Source: Sphingomonas kyeonggiensis (lineage in GTDB: Bacteria > Pseudomonadota > Alphaproteobacteria > Sphingomonadales > Sphingomonadaceae). From it: a DNA stretch of 64,000 nucleotides. A program made the position numbers and the translations under genes. Below the pieces are notes generated by a model, which saw nothing but the letters and a program-made list of their open reading frames with translations, was not told the origin of the DNA and did no database searches. Below, in pieces: positions 1-10,051 of this stretch. The number at the start of each line of letters is the position of its first letter. Positions within the stretch are counted from its first letter, which is position 1. The stretch covers positions 930,001 to 994,000 of the forward strand of contig NZ_JAUSTJ010000002.1 of the NCBI RefSeq assembly GCF_030812785.1. The letters are read 5' to 3'.

Positions 1-1206
1 GGATGCCGGCATGGCGCAGGCGCGCCTGGACGATCCGCCGCTCGCGCAGCATCGACGCGGCGATCACCGCGCGGGAGACGTCGTCGATCGCCACCGGCTC
101 GGTGCCGGCCAGGTCCTCCAGCTCGTCATCGGCGAGGATCACGAACAGCACCAGATGGCCGCGCAGCAGGTTGACTGCCGCGTGGATCATCAGCTCCGCG
201 CCGGTCGGATCGGTGAATTCGGTGAAGATCACCACCAGCGAGCGCCGGGTGAGGTCGCCGGCCAGCGTGGCGAGGGCGAGCGTGTAGTTGGTCTCGACGG
301 TGCTGTAGTCGAGCTCGCCGGCCAGCCGCTGCATCAGCGGGAAGGCACGCGTCCCCGAGACCGCGCCCGAGGCGATGCGCGGCTGCGAATCGAAGCCGAA
401 CAGCGCCACCCGGTCGCCGAGCTTGAGCGCGGCATAGGCGCCGAGCAGCGCCGCGGTGATCGCCCGGTCGACGCGCGGCAGCCCGTCGATCGGCTCGCAC
501 ATCACCCGACCGGTATCGATCGCGAAGACGATCTGGTTGTTGCGCTCGATCCGGTTCTCGCGGGCGAGCAGCTTGAGGTGGCGGGCGCTGTGGTTCCAGT
601 CGATCGTCCGGCGTTCCATGCCCGAGCGCCATTCGCTCAGCGCCTCGAACTCGCTGCCCTCGCCGCGATCGACCCGCGCCATCTCGCCCATCTGGGCGTC
701 GCGCAGCAGGACATGGGCGGAATCGCGCACCGGGCGGATGTCCGGCGTGATCACCACATTGCGGTGCAGCGCCTCGGTCCGCTGGCGCCAGATCATCCCG
801 AACGGGCCGGTCCAGCGGCTCCACAGCGCTTCGACTTGGTCGATGCCGCGCCGCACGGGCAGGAAGGCGATCGTCGCGTGGTTCTCGCCGCGCGCCAACC
901 GGATGCGACCCTGCGCACGCGGCGCCAGCTTCGGGCCGGTTGCCACCGCGATCTCCAGCCCGTCGACCGGCTTGCCGGCAACCGACACTTCGACGAGCAG
1001 CGGCGCGCCGATCTCGATCGAGCCGGGGAATTCCGCCTTGAGCGCCGGCGCGCGCGGCGCCAGCAGCGCATCGGTCGCGGCGAAGGCCAGGACCATCGGG
1101 ATCCAGACCAGCCCGGCGAACCATAGCTGCGGCGCGAACAGGGCGACGAGCAGCGCCAGCGGCGCCCCCGCTGCCATCGCCAGCACGCAGCGGATGGTCG
1201 GTCGGA

Positions 1207-1210
<4 letters not shown>
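1..1210 (-). CDS. DUF58 domain-containing protein (C-terminus beyond window)
   Basis: Last visible gene of the DUF4129-DUF4350-MoxR-DUF58 operon; 403 codons are seen and no stop is reached, so the C-terminus lies outside the window. The N-terminus has two hydrophobic segments (about residues 9-25 and 28-45), which would anchor it in the inner membrane. The DUF58 core is clear near residues 185-225: [19 protein letters not shown], then [17 protein letters not shown], followed by a vWA-like strand ([11 protein letters not shown]). DUF58 proteins are usually partners of MoxR AAA+ ATPases; their substrate is unknown. The start is a TTG at 1210-1208 overlapping the moxR stop (TTGA). No ATG exists in frame nearby, so the start is inferred from the overlap. 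Confidence 0.88.
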
Positions 1211-2152
<942 letters not shown>

Positions 2153-2163
<11 letters not shown>

Positions 2164-3337
2164 GCGTGACGGTCCTTTTCCATTGATAGAGGGCGCGGGC
2201 GGCGTCGAGCAGCGCGCGGGTATCCTGGGCATGGCCGGCTCGTTCGGCCAGCGCGGTGAAGGGCTCGCCGGTCTTGTCGAGCCGGTCGAGATAGCGGTCG
2301 AGCGCTTCCGGCGGCAGGTTGCTCGGCGCGCCGGTGGCACTCGCCGCCGTATCGCGGATCAGCGCGGCATAGCGGTCGCCGGTGCGGTGGCGGCGACCGG
2401 CGAGGCGGAGCAGGGCGGCGCCATTCTCCGCGATCGCCCGCTTGCCGAAGGCGACGCCGCGCAGCTCGGGGAGGGCCGGGCCGAAGCGCAGCATCGCGTG
2501 CCAGCCGGCCAGCAACGCGGCGATCAGCAGGCACAGGGTCAGCGGCAGGAACGGCGCCTCGAAGGCGAGCTTGAGCAGGTTCGGGTTCTGGCCGAAGCCG
2601 TGCAGGGTCAGGTCGAAGGCGACATGGCCCTCGCCGAATGCCCCCAGCAGCTGCATCGCCCGCTCCGCACCGGCGAGCGTCTTCAGCCCCTGATTGTCGA
2701 GCAGATCGGGATCGGCGACGATCAGCAGCGGCTTTTCCTTCACCCGGGCGACCAGCATGTTGCCATTCGCGTCGGTCAAGATCCGCTGCAGATCCTCCTC
2801 CTCTTCATCGCCGAGGTCGACGACGACCGCTTCGAGATCGTCCCCCGCGATCGTGCGCAGGCCATCGCCATTCGCGCTGACCTTCGCCTTGGTGACCTTC
2901 GCGATCTGCCTGGACAGCTCGCTGACCGGGATGCTCCCGAACGACATCACCCAGGCCGGCTTGTCGCGCCGCGGCATGGTCAGCCATTTGGGGAGCACCA
3001 GGATCGTCGGCAGCGCGGCGCGGCGCTTGAGCAGCTTCTCGATCGTGTCGGGATCGGTGGTGGGCTCCAGTGTGATCACCAGCGGGTCCGGCGTGTCGAG
3101 ATCGGCGTCGCGGCGGACCATCTTCACCGATCCGTGCACGCGGCGCACCAGATCGGCCGCGCCAGCGAATCCTACTGCCGAAGTGGCGAGCGCATGATTG
3201 CCCGGGCGCTGCTCCGGCTGCAGGTCCTCGCCATAGGCGGTGAGCAGCAGGAAGGCGAGGAAGCCGATGACGCCCATCACCACCAGCACCAGCACGGTGC
3301 GCAGCGTGAAGGGCGTGGCGGTAGCGTCGGCGCTCAT
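2153..3337 (-). CDS. DUF4350 domain-containing membrane protein
   Basis: A 394-residue protein with one N-terminal membrane segment (about residues 12-32, [19 protein letters not shown]) and a second near residues 255-275 ([18 protein letters not shown]). The soluble part between them would be periplasmic and has the DUF4350 pattern, including a stretch that reads as a GATase-like fold ([15 protein letters not shown]). The start at 3337 overlaps the upstream stop as ATGA; a GTG two codons earlier is possible but less likely. It sits between DUF4129 and moxR genes, an arrangement seen in operons thought to act on the cell envelope. The biochemical function is unknown. Confidence 0.85.
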
Positions 3338-3951
3338 TTCCACGCCTTGGGCAGCGCGAACTCGCCATAGGCGGAGCGGGCCTCTTCCCAGTCGCGAAGC
3401 GCCAGGGCGCGGCCGCCGAACAGGCTGCGCTCGACCGGCGCGGCCATGGCGGCGAAGGCACTGCGGACGATGGCGGGCATCCAGTCCGAACCAGCGATCT
3501 CGCGGCTGGTCAGCGCCGGGCGGAGCAGCCGCGGGCGGTGGCGCTGGATATCCTCCAGGCTGCGCTGGAGCAGCAGATGGACGGCTTCCGCATAGCGGCC
3601 CTGCGCCGCCAGCGCCTCGGCATCGGCGAGCAGCGCGCGGGCGGCCTTCTCGGTCGGGCGCCAGCCGGCCATGTCCTGCTCCGTGTCCGCGCCGGCGTCG
3701 CGCGAGGGACGGTTCCGCCAGAAGGAGACGAAGAGCAGGTAGAGGAGTATGGCGAGGCCGAGGATAAGCGCGCCGAGCAGGATCCAGCCCATATAGGGCG
3801 CGATCCCGCCGAGCTGTTTCGCCAGCCAGCGCATCCAGGGCGGGATTTCCGGCGGACGCGCGGTCGCCATTTCGAATTGGATGTCGGAACGCGCACGCAG
3901 TGCCTCGTGCGCCTTGGCGACGGACTGCGCAGTCGATGCCTGTACGGTCAC
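3334..3951 (-). CDS. DUF4129 domain-containing protein
   Basis: First gene of the operon, 205 residues. It has one membrane segment (about residues 51-75, PYMGWILLGALILGLAILLY) and a C-terminal DUF4129 domain (ALLADAEALAAQGRYAEAVHLLLQRSLEDI, then LTSREIA and WEEARSAYGEFA). DUF4129 domains often occur fused to transglutaminase-like enzymes or in operons with MoxR and DUF58. The start is GTG at 3951, with a strong GGGGGA ribosome site 6 bases upstream. Its stop overlaps the next gene by 4 bases, showing tight translational coupling. The role is inferred only from the operon. Confidence 0.85.
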   Translation of the reverse strand: MTVQASTAQSVAKAHEALRARSDIQFEMATARPPEIPPWMRWLAKQLGGIAPYMGWILLGALILGLAILLYLLFVSFWRNRPSRDAGADTEQDMAGWRPTEKAARALLADAEALAAQGRYAEAVHLLLQRSLEDIQRHRPRLLRPALTSREIAGSDWMPAIVRSAFAAMAAPVERSLFGGRALALRDWEEARSAYGEFALPKAWK

Positions 3952-4081
3952 GTCGAATCCCCCACGGGTCCAGTGCTACTGGAACCGGACGCGACAGGAA
4001 AGCCCGTCAAGGCTGGACTTTACAACCGTTTTTGTTCAGCTTTTCTTCGTCGTCGATGCACTTCGATGGAGAGAGGGGACC

Positions 4082-4864
4082 ATGGCTGAATCTGATTTTG
4101 GCGAAGCGCGTTTCGAGATCGGCGCAGTGATCTCGCGCGTGTTCGAGACGATCGGCTCGAACATCCTGCTTTTCTGCGGGTTGGCGCTGGTGCTGGCAGG
4201 CATCCCGCAATTCGTGCTGCAATTCTGGCAGACGATCAATTTCACCCTGCGAACCGACCTGACGCCCGGTTCCTATGTGTTCAGCGGATCCTATTGGTCG
4301 ATGCTCGGTATCAGCGTGCTGGTGTCGATGGTCACCGGCGCGATCCTGCAGGGGGCGCTCACCCGCGCTGCCGTGATGCACCTTTCGGGCGAGAAGCCGC
4401 AGTTCGGCCAGTGCCTCGCGGTGGGTATCAGCCTGATCCTGCCGATGATCGCGATCGGCTTGCTTGCCGGTATCGGCATCGGCATCGGCTTCATGCTGCT
4501 GATCGTGCCGGGCATCATATTGTGGCTCGTCTGGGCGGTGGTGACGCCGGTCTATGTGCAGGAGAAGGTGGGCATTTTCGAAGCCTTTGGGCGCAGCGCG
4601 GCGCTGACCAGCGGCGCACGCTGGCGGATCTTCCTGACGATGCTGATCATCGGTGTGCTGCTTTGGGTGCTCAGCATCCCGGCAGGCTTCCTCACCGCGG
4701 CCATGATGGCGACCGGCAACGCCTTTCTGATCGCGTTGGTCGGGGCGGCGCTGAGCGCGTTGAACAGCCTGGTCCTGGTTGCGACCCAGGCGAGCGTCTA
4801 TGTCGAGCTGCGCCAGAAGAAGGAAGGCGTCGCCCCGGCAGAGCTCGAGGCGATCTTCGCCTGA
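4082..4864 (+). CDS. Polytopic membrane protein, glycerophosphodiester-phosphodiesterase membrane-domain-like
   Basis: A 260-residue, very hydrophobic protein with about six membrane segments. The N-terminal region (EIGAVISRVFETIGSNILLF) and the segment ending VPGIILWLVWAVVTPVYVQE followed by GIFEAFGRSAALT match the pattern of GlpQ-membrane-domain/YciC-like proteins, which are integral inner-membrane proteins of unknown activity. A good ribosome site (GAGAGGGG) precedes the ATG at 4082. It is divergent from the DUF4129 operon, with about 130 bases between them that presumably hold both promoters. No catalytic motif is visible; the family call comes from the VPG...VPVYVQEK and EAFGRS signatures. 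Confidence 0.8.
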   Translation: MAESDFGEARFEIGAVISRVFETIGSNILLFCGLALVLAGIPQFVLQFWQTINFTLRTDLTPGSYVFSGSYWSMLGISVLVSMVTGAILQGALTRAAVMHLSGEKPQFGQCLAVGISLILPMIAIGLLAGIGIGIGFMLLIVPGIILWLVWAVVTPVYVQEKVGIFEAFGRSAALTSGARWRIFLTMLIIGVLLWVLSIPAGFLTAAMMATGNAFLIALVGAALSALNSLVLVATQASVYVELRQKKEGVAPAELEAIFA

Positions 4865-4907
4865 GACAATGAGCGCCGGCGCAGGGATTCTCCGCGCCGG
4901 CGCTTCA

Positions 4908-6317
4908 TCAGCCGACAAGGCCTGCGAAATGCAGGATCACGCCGAGGCCGGCTGTCGCCGCCAGCGTCACGATCACGCCGGTCCGCAGCAGGAAGATCGC
5001 CGCGATCGCACCGGCTGACAGGGCCAACACCCAGGGGTCGAGGCTGCCGAATAGCGGTGCGTCGAATCGCACCGGGCCGATCCCGATTTCCACGGTCTGG
5101 CGGAACAGCGTGTGGATCGCGAACCAGATGGCGAGGTTGAGGATCACGCCCACCACCGCTGCCGTGATCGCCGACAATGCACCGGACACCGCCGCATTGC
5201 CGCGCAGCCGCTCGATGTACGGCGCGCCGAGGAAGATCCACAGGAAGCAGGGCAGGAAGGTCACCCAGGTCGCGAGCAACCCGCCCAGCGTGCCGGCGAG
5301 CAGGGGTGAGAGCATGCCCGGCGCGCGATAGGCGCCAAGGAAGCCGACGAACTGGAGTACCATGATCAGCGGCCCCGGCGTCGTTTCCGCCATGCCGAGC
5401 CCGTCGAGCATCTCGCCCGGGCTGAGCCAGTGATAGCTATCGACCGCCTGCTGCGCGACATAAGCCAGCACCGCATAGGCGCCGCCGAAAGTCGCCACGG
5501 CCATCTTCGAGAAGAAGATCGCGATGCTGGAGAAGACGTTGGATGGGCCGAGCAGCAGGATCAGCGCAGCGACCGGTATCAGCCATAGCGCAAGGCAGGC
5601 CAAGGCTGCGCGCGAAGTCTCCCGCCAGGAGGCGCGGGCATGGGCCGGAAGCTCCTCGCCGAGCAGCGTATCGGCATCGGCGATGACCGCGCCGCCCTTG
5701 GGCCCGCCATGGCCGCCGCCCTTGAAGGCACTGGAGCCGCTGCGCCCGGCCCACCAGCCGATCAGTCCGGCGCCGAGGATCAGGAGCGGGAAGGGTACAC
5801 CGAGGAAGAAGATCAGCACGAAGGCGGCGGCCGCCAGCAGGCGCGATGCCCCGGAGCGCAGCGCCCGGCTGCCGATCCGCGCGACTGCCTGGAGCACCAC
5901 CGCGAGCACTGCCGCCTTGAGTCCGAAGAACAGCGCCGAGACGAAGCCGAGCTTGCCGTAGAGGACGTAGACCCAGCTGAGCGCCATGATCGAGACCATG
6001 CCGGGCAGCACGAACAGGGTGCCCGCGACGATGCCGCCCTTCGTCCTGTGCAGCAGCCAGCCGATATAGGTGGCGAGCTGTTGCGCCTCGGGGCCGGGGA
6101 GCAGCATGCAATAGTTGAGCGCGTGGAGGAAACGCTGTTCGCCGATCCAGCGCTTCTCCTCGACCAGGATTCGGTGCATCACCGCGATCTGGCCGGCCGG
6201 GCCGCCAAAGGAGAGCGCGGCGATCCTCAGCCAGACCCAGAAGGCCTGGCCGAGCGTGACGGGAGCAGGGCGGGGGAGCGGCGTTGCCGCAGCAGCGTCG
6301 ACTGAGAGGCCGGTCAT
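4908..6317 (-). CDS. chrA: Chromate transporter ChrA
   Basis: A 469-residue inner-membrane transporter of the long (two-domain) CHR family, which exports chromate using the proton motive force. Each half carries the CHR signature: SFGGPAGQIAVMH with PGPEAQQLATYIG in the N-terminal half, and TFGGAYAVLAYVAQQ with TTPGPLIMVLQFVGFLGAYR in the C-terminal half. About 12 membrane segments are visible, with a glycine-rich cytoplasmic linker (GGGHGGPKGG) between the halves. The ATG at 6317 overlaps the chrB stop (ATGA), so the two are one transcription unit. Strong call. Confidence 0.95.
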   Translation of the reverse strand: MTGLSVDAAAATPLPRPAPVTLGQAFWVWLRIAALSFGGPAGQIAVMHRILVEEKRWIGEQRFLHALNYCMLLPGPEAQQLATYIGWLLHRTKGGIVAGTLFVLPGMVSIMALSWVYVLYGKLGFVSALFFGLKAAVLAVVLQAVARIGSRALRSGASRLLAAAAFVLIFFLGVPFPLLILGAGLIGWWAGRSGSSAFKGGGHGGPKGGAVIADADTLLGEELPAHARASWRETSRAALACLALWLIPVAALILLLGPSNVFSSIAIFFSKMAVATFGGAYAVLAYVAQQAVDSYHWLSPGEMLDGLGMAETTPGPLIMVLQFVGFLGAYRAPGMLSPLLAGTLGGLLATWVTFLPCFLWIFLGAPYIERLRGNAAVSGALSAITAAVVGVILNLAIWFAIHTLFRQTVEIGIGPVRFDAPLFGSLDPWVLALSAGAIAAIFLLRTGVIVTLAATAGLGVILHFAGLVG

Positions 6318-7138
6318 GCCCGCACCTCGCGCGGCTTGTGCGAGGCCCAGTCATGCGTCTCCGATCGCGCATCGCGGCACCAGCGATAGAGCGCGTCGTA
6401 GATCGGGATGCCGGCTTCGAGCTGCTCCAGATCGTCGGCATGCACGCGCGACAGGCCGAGCGAGATCGCCAGCAGGCCCGCCGCCTCGGGCACGATGTCG
6501 GGCCGGGCGGTGTCCGCGCCGCGCACGATGATTGCCAGATGGTCGAGTGCGGGGAATGCCGACAGGCCGAAGGTCTCGACCATCAGATCGAAGGTGCAGC
6601 GTTCGCCGCGATGGCTCCAGAACACCTCGTCATGCGCCACGTCGAACGGCGCGGCATCGAAGCGCCGTGCAGTCTCCAGCACATCGGCGGGCGGCACGAA
6701 CAGGAAGCGCGCGTTCGGATCGACGAACCGCCGGATCAGCCAGGGGCAGGCGATGCGATCGACCTTGGGCCGGGCGCGGGTGACCCACAGCGTCCGCCCC
6801 TGCGCATCCCGGGCGGGCAGATGGGCAGTCGAGAGCAGGGGCAGGCCGGCGTCCCGCCACGCGGCGAAACCGCCCTCGAGCACTTCGCTGTCGATCGCCT
6901 CGCTGCGCAGCCAGGCGGCGAGGCCGGGCGCGGCGCGAGCGCCATCTTCGTCGATGACGACCACCGATCGCCCGGTGAAACCGACGGCCCCCTTCGCGAC
7001 CGAGGCGGTCGAGAAGGGAAGCGAGGCGGGAACCAGCTCGGTCCCGCGATCTTCGCGGATATCGATGAGCAATGGAGCGGCGGCGGTGCCGACCAACCGG
7101 GATAGTTTGTCGACGGATATGCTGTTCAGCGCAGGCAT
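6314..7138 (-). CDS. chrB: ChrB-type chromate resistance protein with N-terminal rhodanese-like domain
   Basis: A 274-residue protein with two parts. Residues about 10-115 are a degenerate rhodanese-like domain (LLIDIREDRGTELVPASLPFS ... VLEGGFAAWRDAGLP); the position where a catalytic Cys would lie reads VVVIDEDGARA, so sulfurtransferase activity is doubtful. Residues about 120-265 are the ChrB C-terminal domain (WVTRARPKVDRIACPWLIRR and FVDPNARFLFV). ChrB proteins sense or help detoxify chromate and are normally paired with ChrA, which follows with a 4-base overlap. The start has a GAGGGA site 6 bases upstream. Confidence 0.88.
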   Translation of the reverse strand: MPALNSISVDKLSRLVGTAAAPLLIDIREDRGTELVPASLPFSTASVAKGAVGFTGRSVVVIDEDGARAAPGLAAWLRSEAIDSEVLEGGFAAWRDAGLPLLSTAHLPARDAQGRTLWVTRARPKVDRIACPWLIRRFVDPNARFLFVPPADVLETARRFDAAPFDVAHDEVFWSHRGERCTFDLMVETFGLSAFPALDHLAIIVRGADTARPDIVPEAAGLLAISLGLSRVHADDLEQLEAGIPIYDALYRWCRDARSETHDWASHKPREVRA

Positions 7139-7270
7139 GGAGCGTCCCTCGTCATAAGGCAGGACGCGATGCTTTGGCTGGCGCCTCGTGGGGAGATCGC
7201 GTTCCCCATAGCCCGAGAAAAGCCGAGCGGCCAGCTGCTGTCAAGCCGACCGCTCGGGTGTTGGTTCGCC

Positions 7271-9913
7271 TCAGCGGGGAAGCACGGCGCTCCCGGTGAT
7301 CTCCAGCTCGGCCGCCACGCCTGCGACCGCCAGCAGACCGGGACGCGTCACCGGCTGGCCGCCGCCGATCCACAGCTTGACGCGGCCCGGCACCAGCTTC
7401 CGCACGCCCTTGGCATCGACCTGGCTCAGCGCGCGCGCATCGAGCGCGAAGCGGACGGTGCGGGTTTCGCCTTGCTTCAGATGGACACGCTCGAAACGCT
7501 CCAGGGCGCGGACCGGTGCGCCGGTGGTTCCGGGGTGCGAGACGTAGAGCTGGACGACTTCGTCACCGTCGCGCGCGCCGGTGTTGCTGACATCGACCGA
7601 GACTTCGACCTGGCCGTCGGCACCGACCTTCGCCTTGCTCAGCTTCGCCGGGGCATAGCCGAAGCGCGTGTAGCTGAGGCCGTGGCCGAACGGATAGAGC
7701 GGCTCGCCAGTGAAGTAGCGATAGGTCCGCCCGGCCATGCGATAGTCGGTGAAGGCAGGCATCTGATCGGCCGACTTGTAGAAGGTCACCGGCAGGCGCC
7801 CGGCCGGGCTGAAGTCGCCGGCGATCAGGCCCGCCACCGCATGGCCGCCTTCACCGCCCGGATACCAGGCCTCGACGATCGCCGGCACATGCGCATCGGC
7901 CCAGTTCACCCCGAGCGCGCTGCCGTTCATCAGCACCAGCACCGTCGGCTTGCCGACCGCCTGGACGCGCTCGAGCAATTGCTGCTGCGGGGCGGGGAGG
8001 TCGAGGCTGGTGCGGTCGCCGCCGGCGAAGCCCGGGGCCTGGACCTTCATCTCCTCGCCCTCGATCCGGGCCGAGAGGCCGCCGACGAACAGGACAAGAT
8101 CGGCCTGCTTCGCTGCATCCACGGCATGGTCGCCATCGGCGCCGGGCGGGCTCCACACCAGCTGCTGGCTGCTGCGCTGCCCGCGCTGGAAGCCCTCGAC
8201 GCGGATCGGATAGCGCTTGCCCTTCTCCAGCGTGATCTTGCCCGAGAGGATCGACGGCGCGTCGCCGACGCCCCATTCGTCGACGACCAGCTTGTCGCCG
8301 ACCCAGACGCGGTAGCCATTCTCGCTGGCGAAGCGGAACCCGTACTCGCCACTCTCCGGGGCGACGAGCGTGCCGGTCCAGCGGGCCGAGGTTTCGCGGT
8401 CGCCGCGCCATTCGAAGCGGGCATTGGGTGCCGTGCTGCTCTCGGTGGCCGCGCCCGCCAGATCGGCGCCCTTGAAGAACTCGACCTTCAGCCCCTTTGT
8501 CGCGCAGCCGGCGTCGACGCAGAGCGCGTCGTCGGGCACCGGCACTTCGGCGGGGCCGATCAGGCCGGTGCCCTGCACATACAGGATCTTCGACTTGGGA
8601 TAGCGCGCGCGGATGCCGTCGAGCACGGTCACCGCCTTCGAAGGCGTGCCGTAATAATTGCCGACCAGCGCGTCGAAGCTGTCGGCATTCGGGCCGATCA
8701 CCGCGATCGTCTTCGGATCGCCCTTGATCGGCAGCAGGTCGCCCTGGTTCTTGAGCAGCACCATCGATGCCTCGGCCATCTTGCGCGACAGCGCGTGATG
8801 CTCGGGCGTGTCATAGTCCTTCGCGGTGATGTCGGCGAAGGGCAGCTGCGGATCGAACAGGCCTAGGCGGATGCGCGCCTCGAACAGGCGCAGCAGCGAG
8901 CGGTCGACCACCGCCTCGGGCAGCTGGCCGGCCTTCACCGCCGCGACGATGTTCTCCGGATCGGTGGTCATGTTGTTGCGATAGTCGCCGCAGATCAGGT
9001 CCATGCCCGCCTTGAACCCCAGGGCGACGCCCTCGGGTGCGGTCTTGGTGTAGTGGAGCGCGTCCTCGCGATAGATGTTCGCCGCCGCGCCGCAATCGGA
9101 CACGACATAGCCCTTGAAGCCCCAGCTCCTGCGGAGATGGTCCTCCATAAGGAAGCTGTTCGCGCAGCCCGGCACGCCGTCGACGGCGTTGTAGACGCAC
9201 ATGACCGATTCGACCTTCCCCTCGGTCACCGTCGCGCGGAAGGCGGGGAGGTAGGTGTCCTCCAGGTCATAGGGGCTCGGATGCACGTCCTCGCGGTGGC
9301 GGTTGCTCTCCGGGCCGCTGTGCACCGCGAAATGCTTGGAGGTGGCGAGGGTCTTCAGGAACTTGGGATCATTGCCCTGCAGCCCGGTGATGAAGGCGAT
9401 GCCCAGCCGGCCCGAGAGATAGGGATCCTCGCCATAGGTCTCCTGGCCACGGCCCCAGCGCGGATCGCGGAAGATGTTGATGTTGGGCGACCAGACGGTG
9501 AGCCCACGATAGAAGTCGCTGCCGCCATTGGGATGGCGCCGCTCGACATATTTGGCGCGGAACTCGGTGGCGATGGTGTCGGCGACGTCGTGCAGCAGCG
9601 GCGTGTCCCAGGATGCGGCCATGCCGATCGCCTGGGGGAAGACAGTGGCGATGCCGGCGCGGGCGACGCCGTGCAGGCCCTCGTTCCACCAATTATACTC
9701 GGGCACGCCGAGGCGCGGGATCGCCGGCGCGGTATGGCCGAGCTGATGTGCCTTCTCTTCCAGCGTCATCTTCGAGATCACGTCGCGGGCGCGCTCTTCC
9801 GGCGTGGCGGACGGATCGCCGAGCTTGCCCGGAGGCGCGGTCTGCGCGCTCGCCAGCGGTGCCAAGGCGCTCGACGCCAGCAGAATGAGCGCGGTCTTCA
9901 GCTTGTGATTCAC
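7271..9913 (-). CDS. Secreted glycoside hydrolase family 3 enzyme with PA14 insert (beta-glucosidase/xylosidase type)
   Basis: An 880-residue GH3 enzyme. Signal peptide at residues 1-24 (ending ALAPLASAQ). The GH3 N-terminal barrel includes KHFAVHSGPE and the nucleophile Asp in YVVSDCGAA (about residue 273). The GH3 C-terminal domain is interrupted by a PA14 domain at about 474-598 (VEFFKGADL ... YRVWVGDKLV). A fibronectin III-like domain ends the protein (about 760-880). The family cleaves beta-1,4-linked glucosides or xylosides of plant polysaccharides. The start is GTG at 9913 with AGGAGAGG just upstream. A perfect LacI-type operator lies 42 bases upstream, so sugar-responsive repression is likely. 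Substrate is uncertain. Confidence 0.93.
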   Translation of the reverse strand: MNHKLKTALILLASSALAPLASAQTAPPGKLGDPSATPEERARDVISKMTLEEKAHQLGHTAPAIPRLGVPEYNWWNEGLHGVARAGIATVFPQAIGMAASWDTPLLHDVADTIATEFRAKYVERRHPNGGSDFYRGLTVWSPNINIFRDPRWGRGQETYGEDPYLSGRLGIAFITGLQGNDPKFLKTLATSKHFAVHSGPESNRHREDVHPSPYDLEDTYLPAFRATVTEGKVESVMCVYNAVDGVPGCANSFLMEDHLRRSWGFKGYVVSDCGAAANIYREDALHYTKTAPEGVALGFKAGMDLICGDYRNNMTTDPENIVAAVKAGQLPEAVVDRSLLRLFEARIRLGLFDPQLPFADITAKDYDTPEHHALSRKMAEASMVLLKNQGDLLPIKGDPKTIAVIGPNADSFDALVGNYYGTPSKAVTVLDGIRARYPKSKILYVQGTGLIGPAEVPVPDDALCVDAGCATKGLKVEFFKGADLAGAATESSTAPNARFEWRGDRETSARWTGTLVAPESGEYGFRFASENGYRVWVGDKLVVDEWGVGDAPSILSGKITLEKGKRYPIRVEGFQRGQRSSQQLVWSPPGADGDHAVDAAKQADLVLFVGGLSARIEGEEMKVQAPGFAGGDRTSLDLPAPQQQLLERVQAVGKPTVLVLMNGSALGVNWADAHVPAIVEAWYPGGEGGHAVAGLIAGDFSPAGRLPVTFYKSADQMPAFTDYRMAGRTYRYFTGEPLYPFGHGLSYTRFGYAPAKLSKAKVGADGQVEVSVDVSNTGARDGDEVVQLYVSHPGTTGAPVRALERFERVHLKQGETRTVRFALDARALSQVDAKGVRKLVPGRVKLWIGGGQPVTRPGLLAVAGVAAELEITGSAVLPR

Positions 9914-9954
9914 CTGGGGCCTCTCCTTTGTTTGCACCGACGCTAGCGCAAATA

Positions 9955-9968
9955 TGGTAGCGCTACCA
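9955..9968. promoter_or_regulatory. LacI-family operator upstream of the GH3 gene
   Basis: TGGTAGCGCTACCA is a perfect 14-base palindrome with the central CG step typical of LacI-family operators, and this exact form is common in front of sphingomonad carbohydrate genes. It lies 42 bases upstream of the GH3 start and 84 bases before the divergent gene at 10052, so it could affect both. No lacI-type gene is in the window. Confidence 0.75.
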
Positions 9969-10051
9969 GATGGTCTTGCAGACGCGCGGGCTCGTGGGTT
10001 CGACAAGAGCATGGTAATCTTTCCGGCGCAGGAGATACGCGAAGGGGGATA

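Noticed and set aside
7169..8866. A 565-codon plus-strand frame inside the GH3 gene
   Set aside because: Antisense to a well-supported GH3 enzyme and with no recognisable domain.
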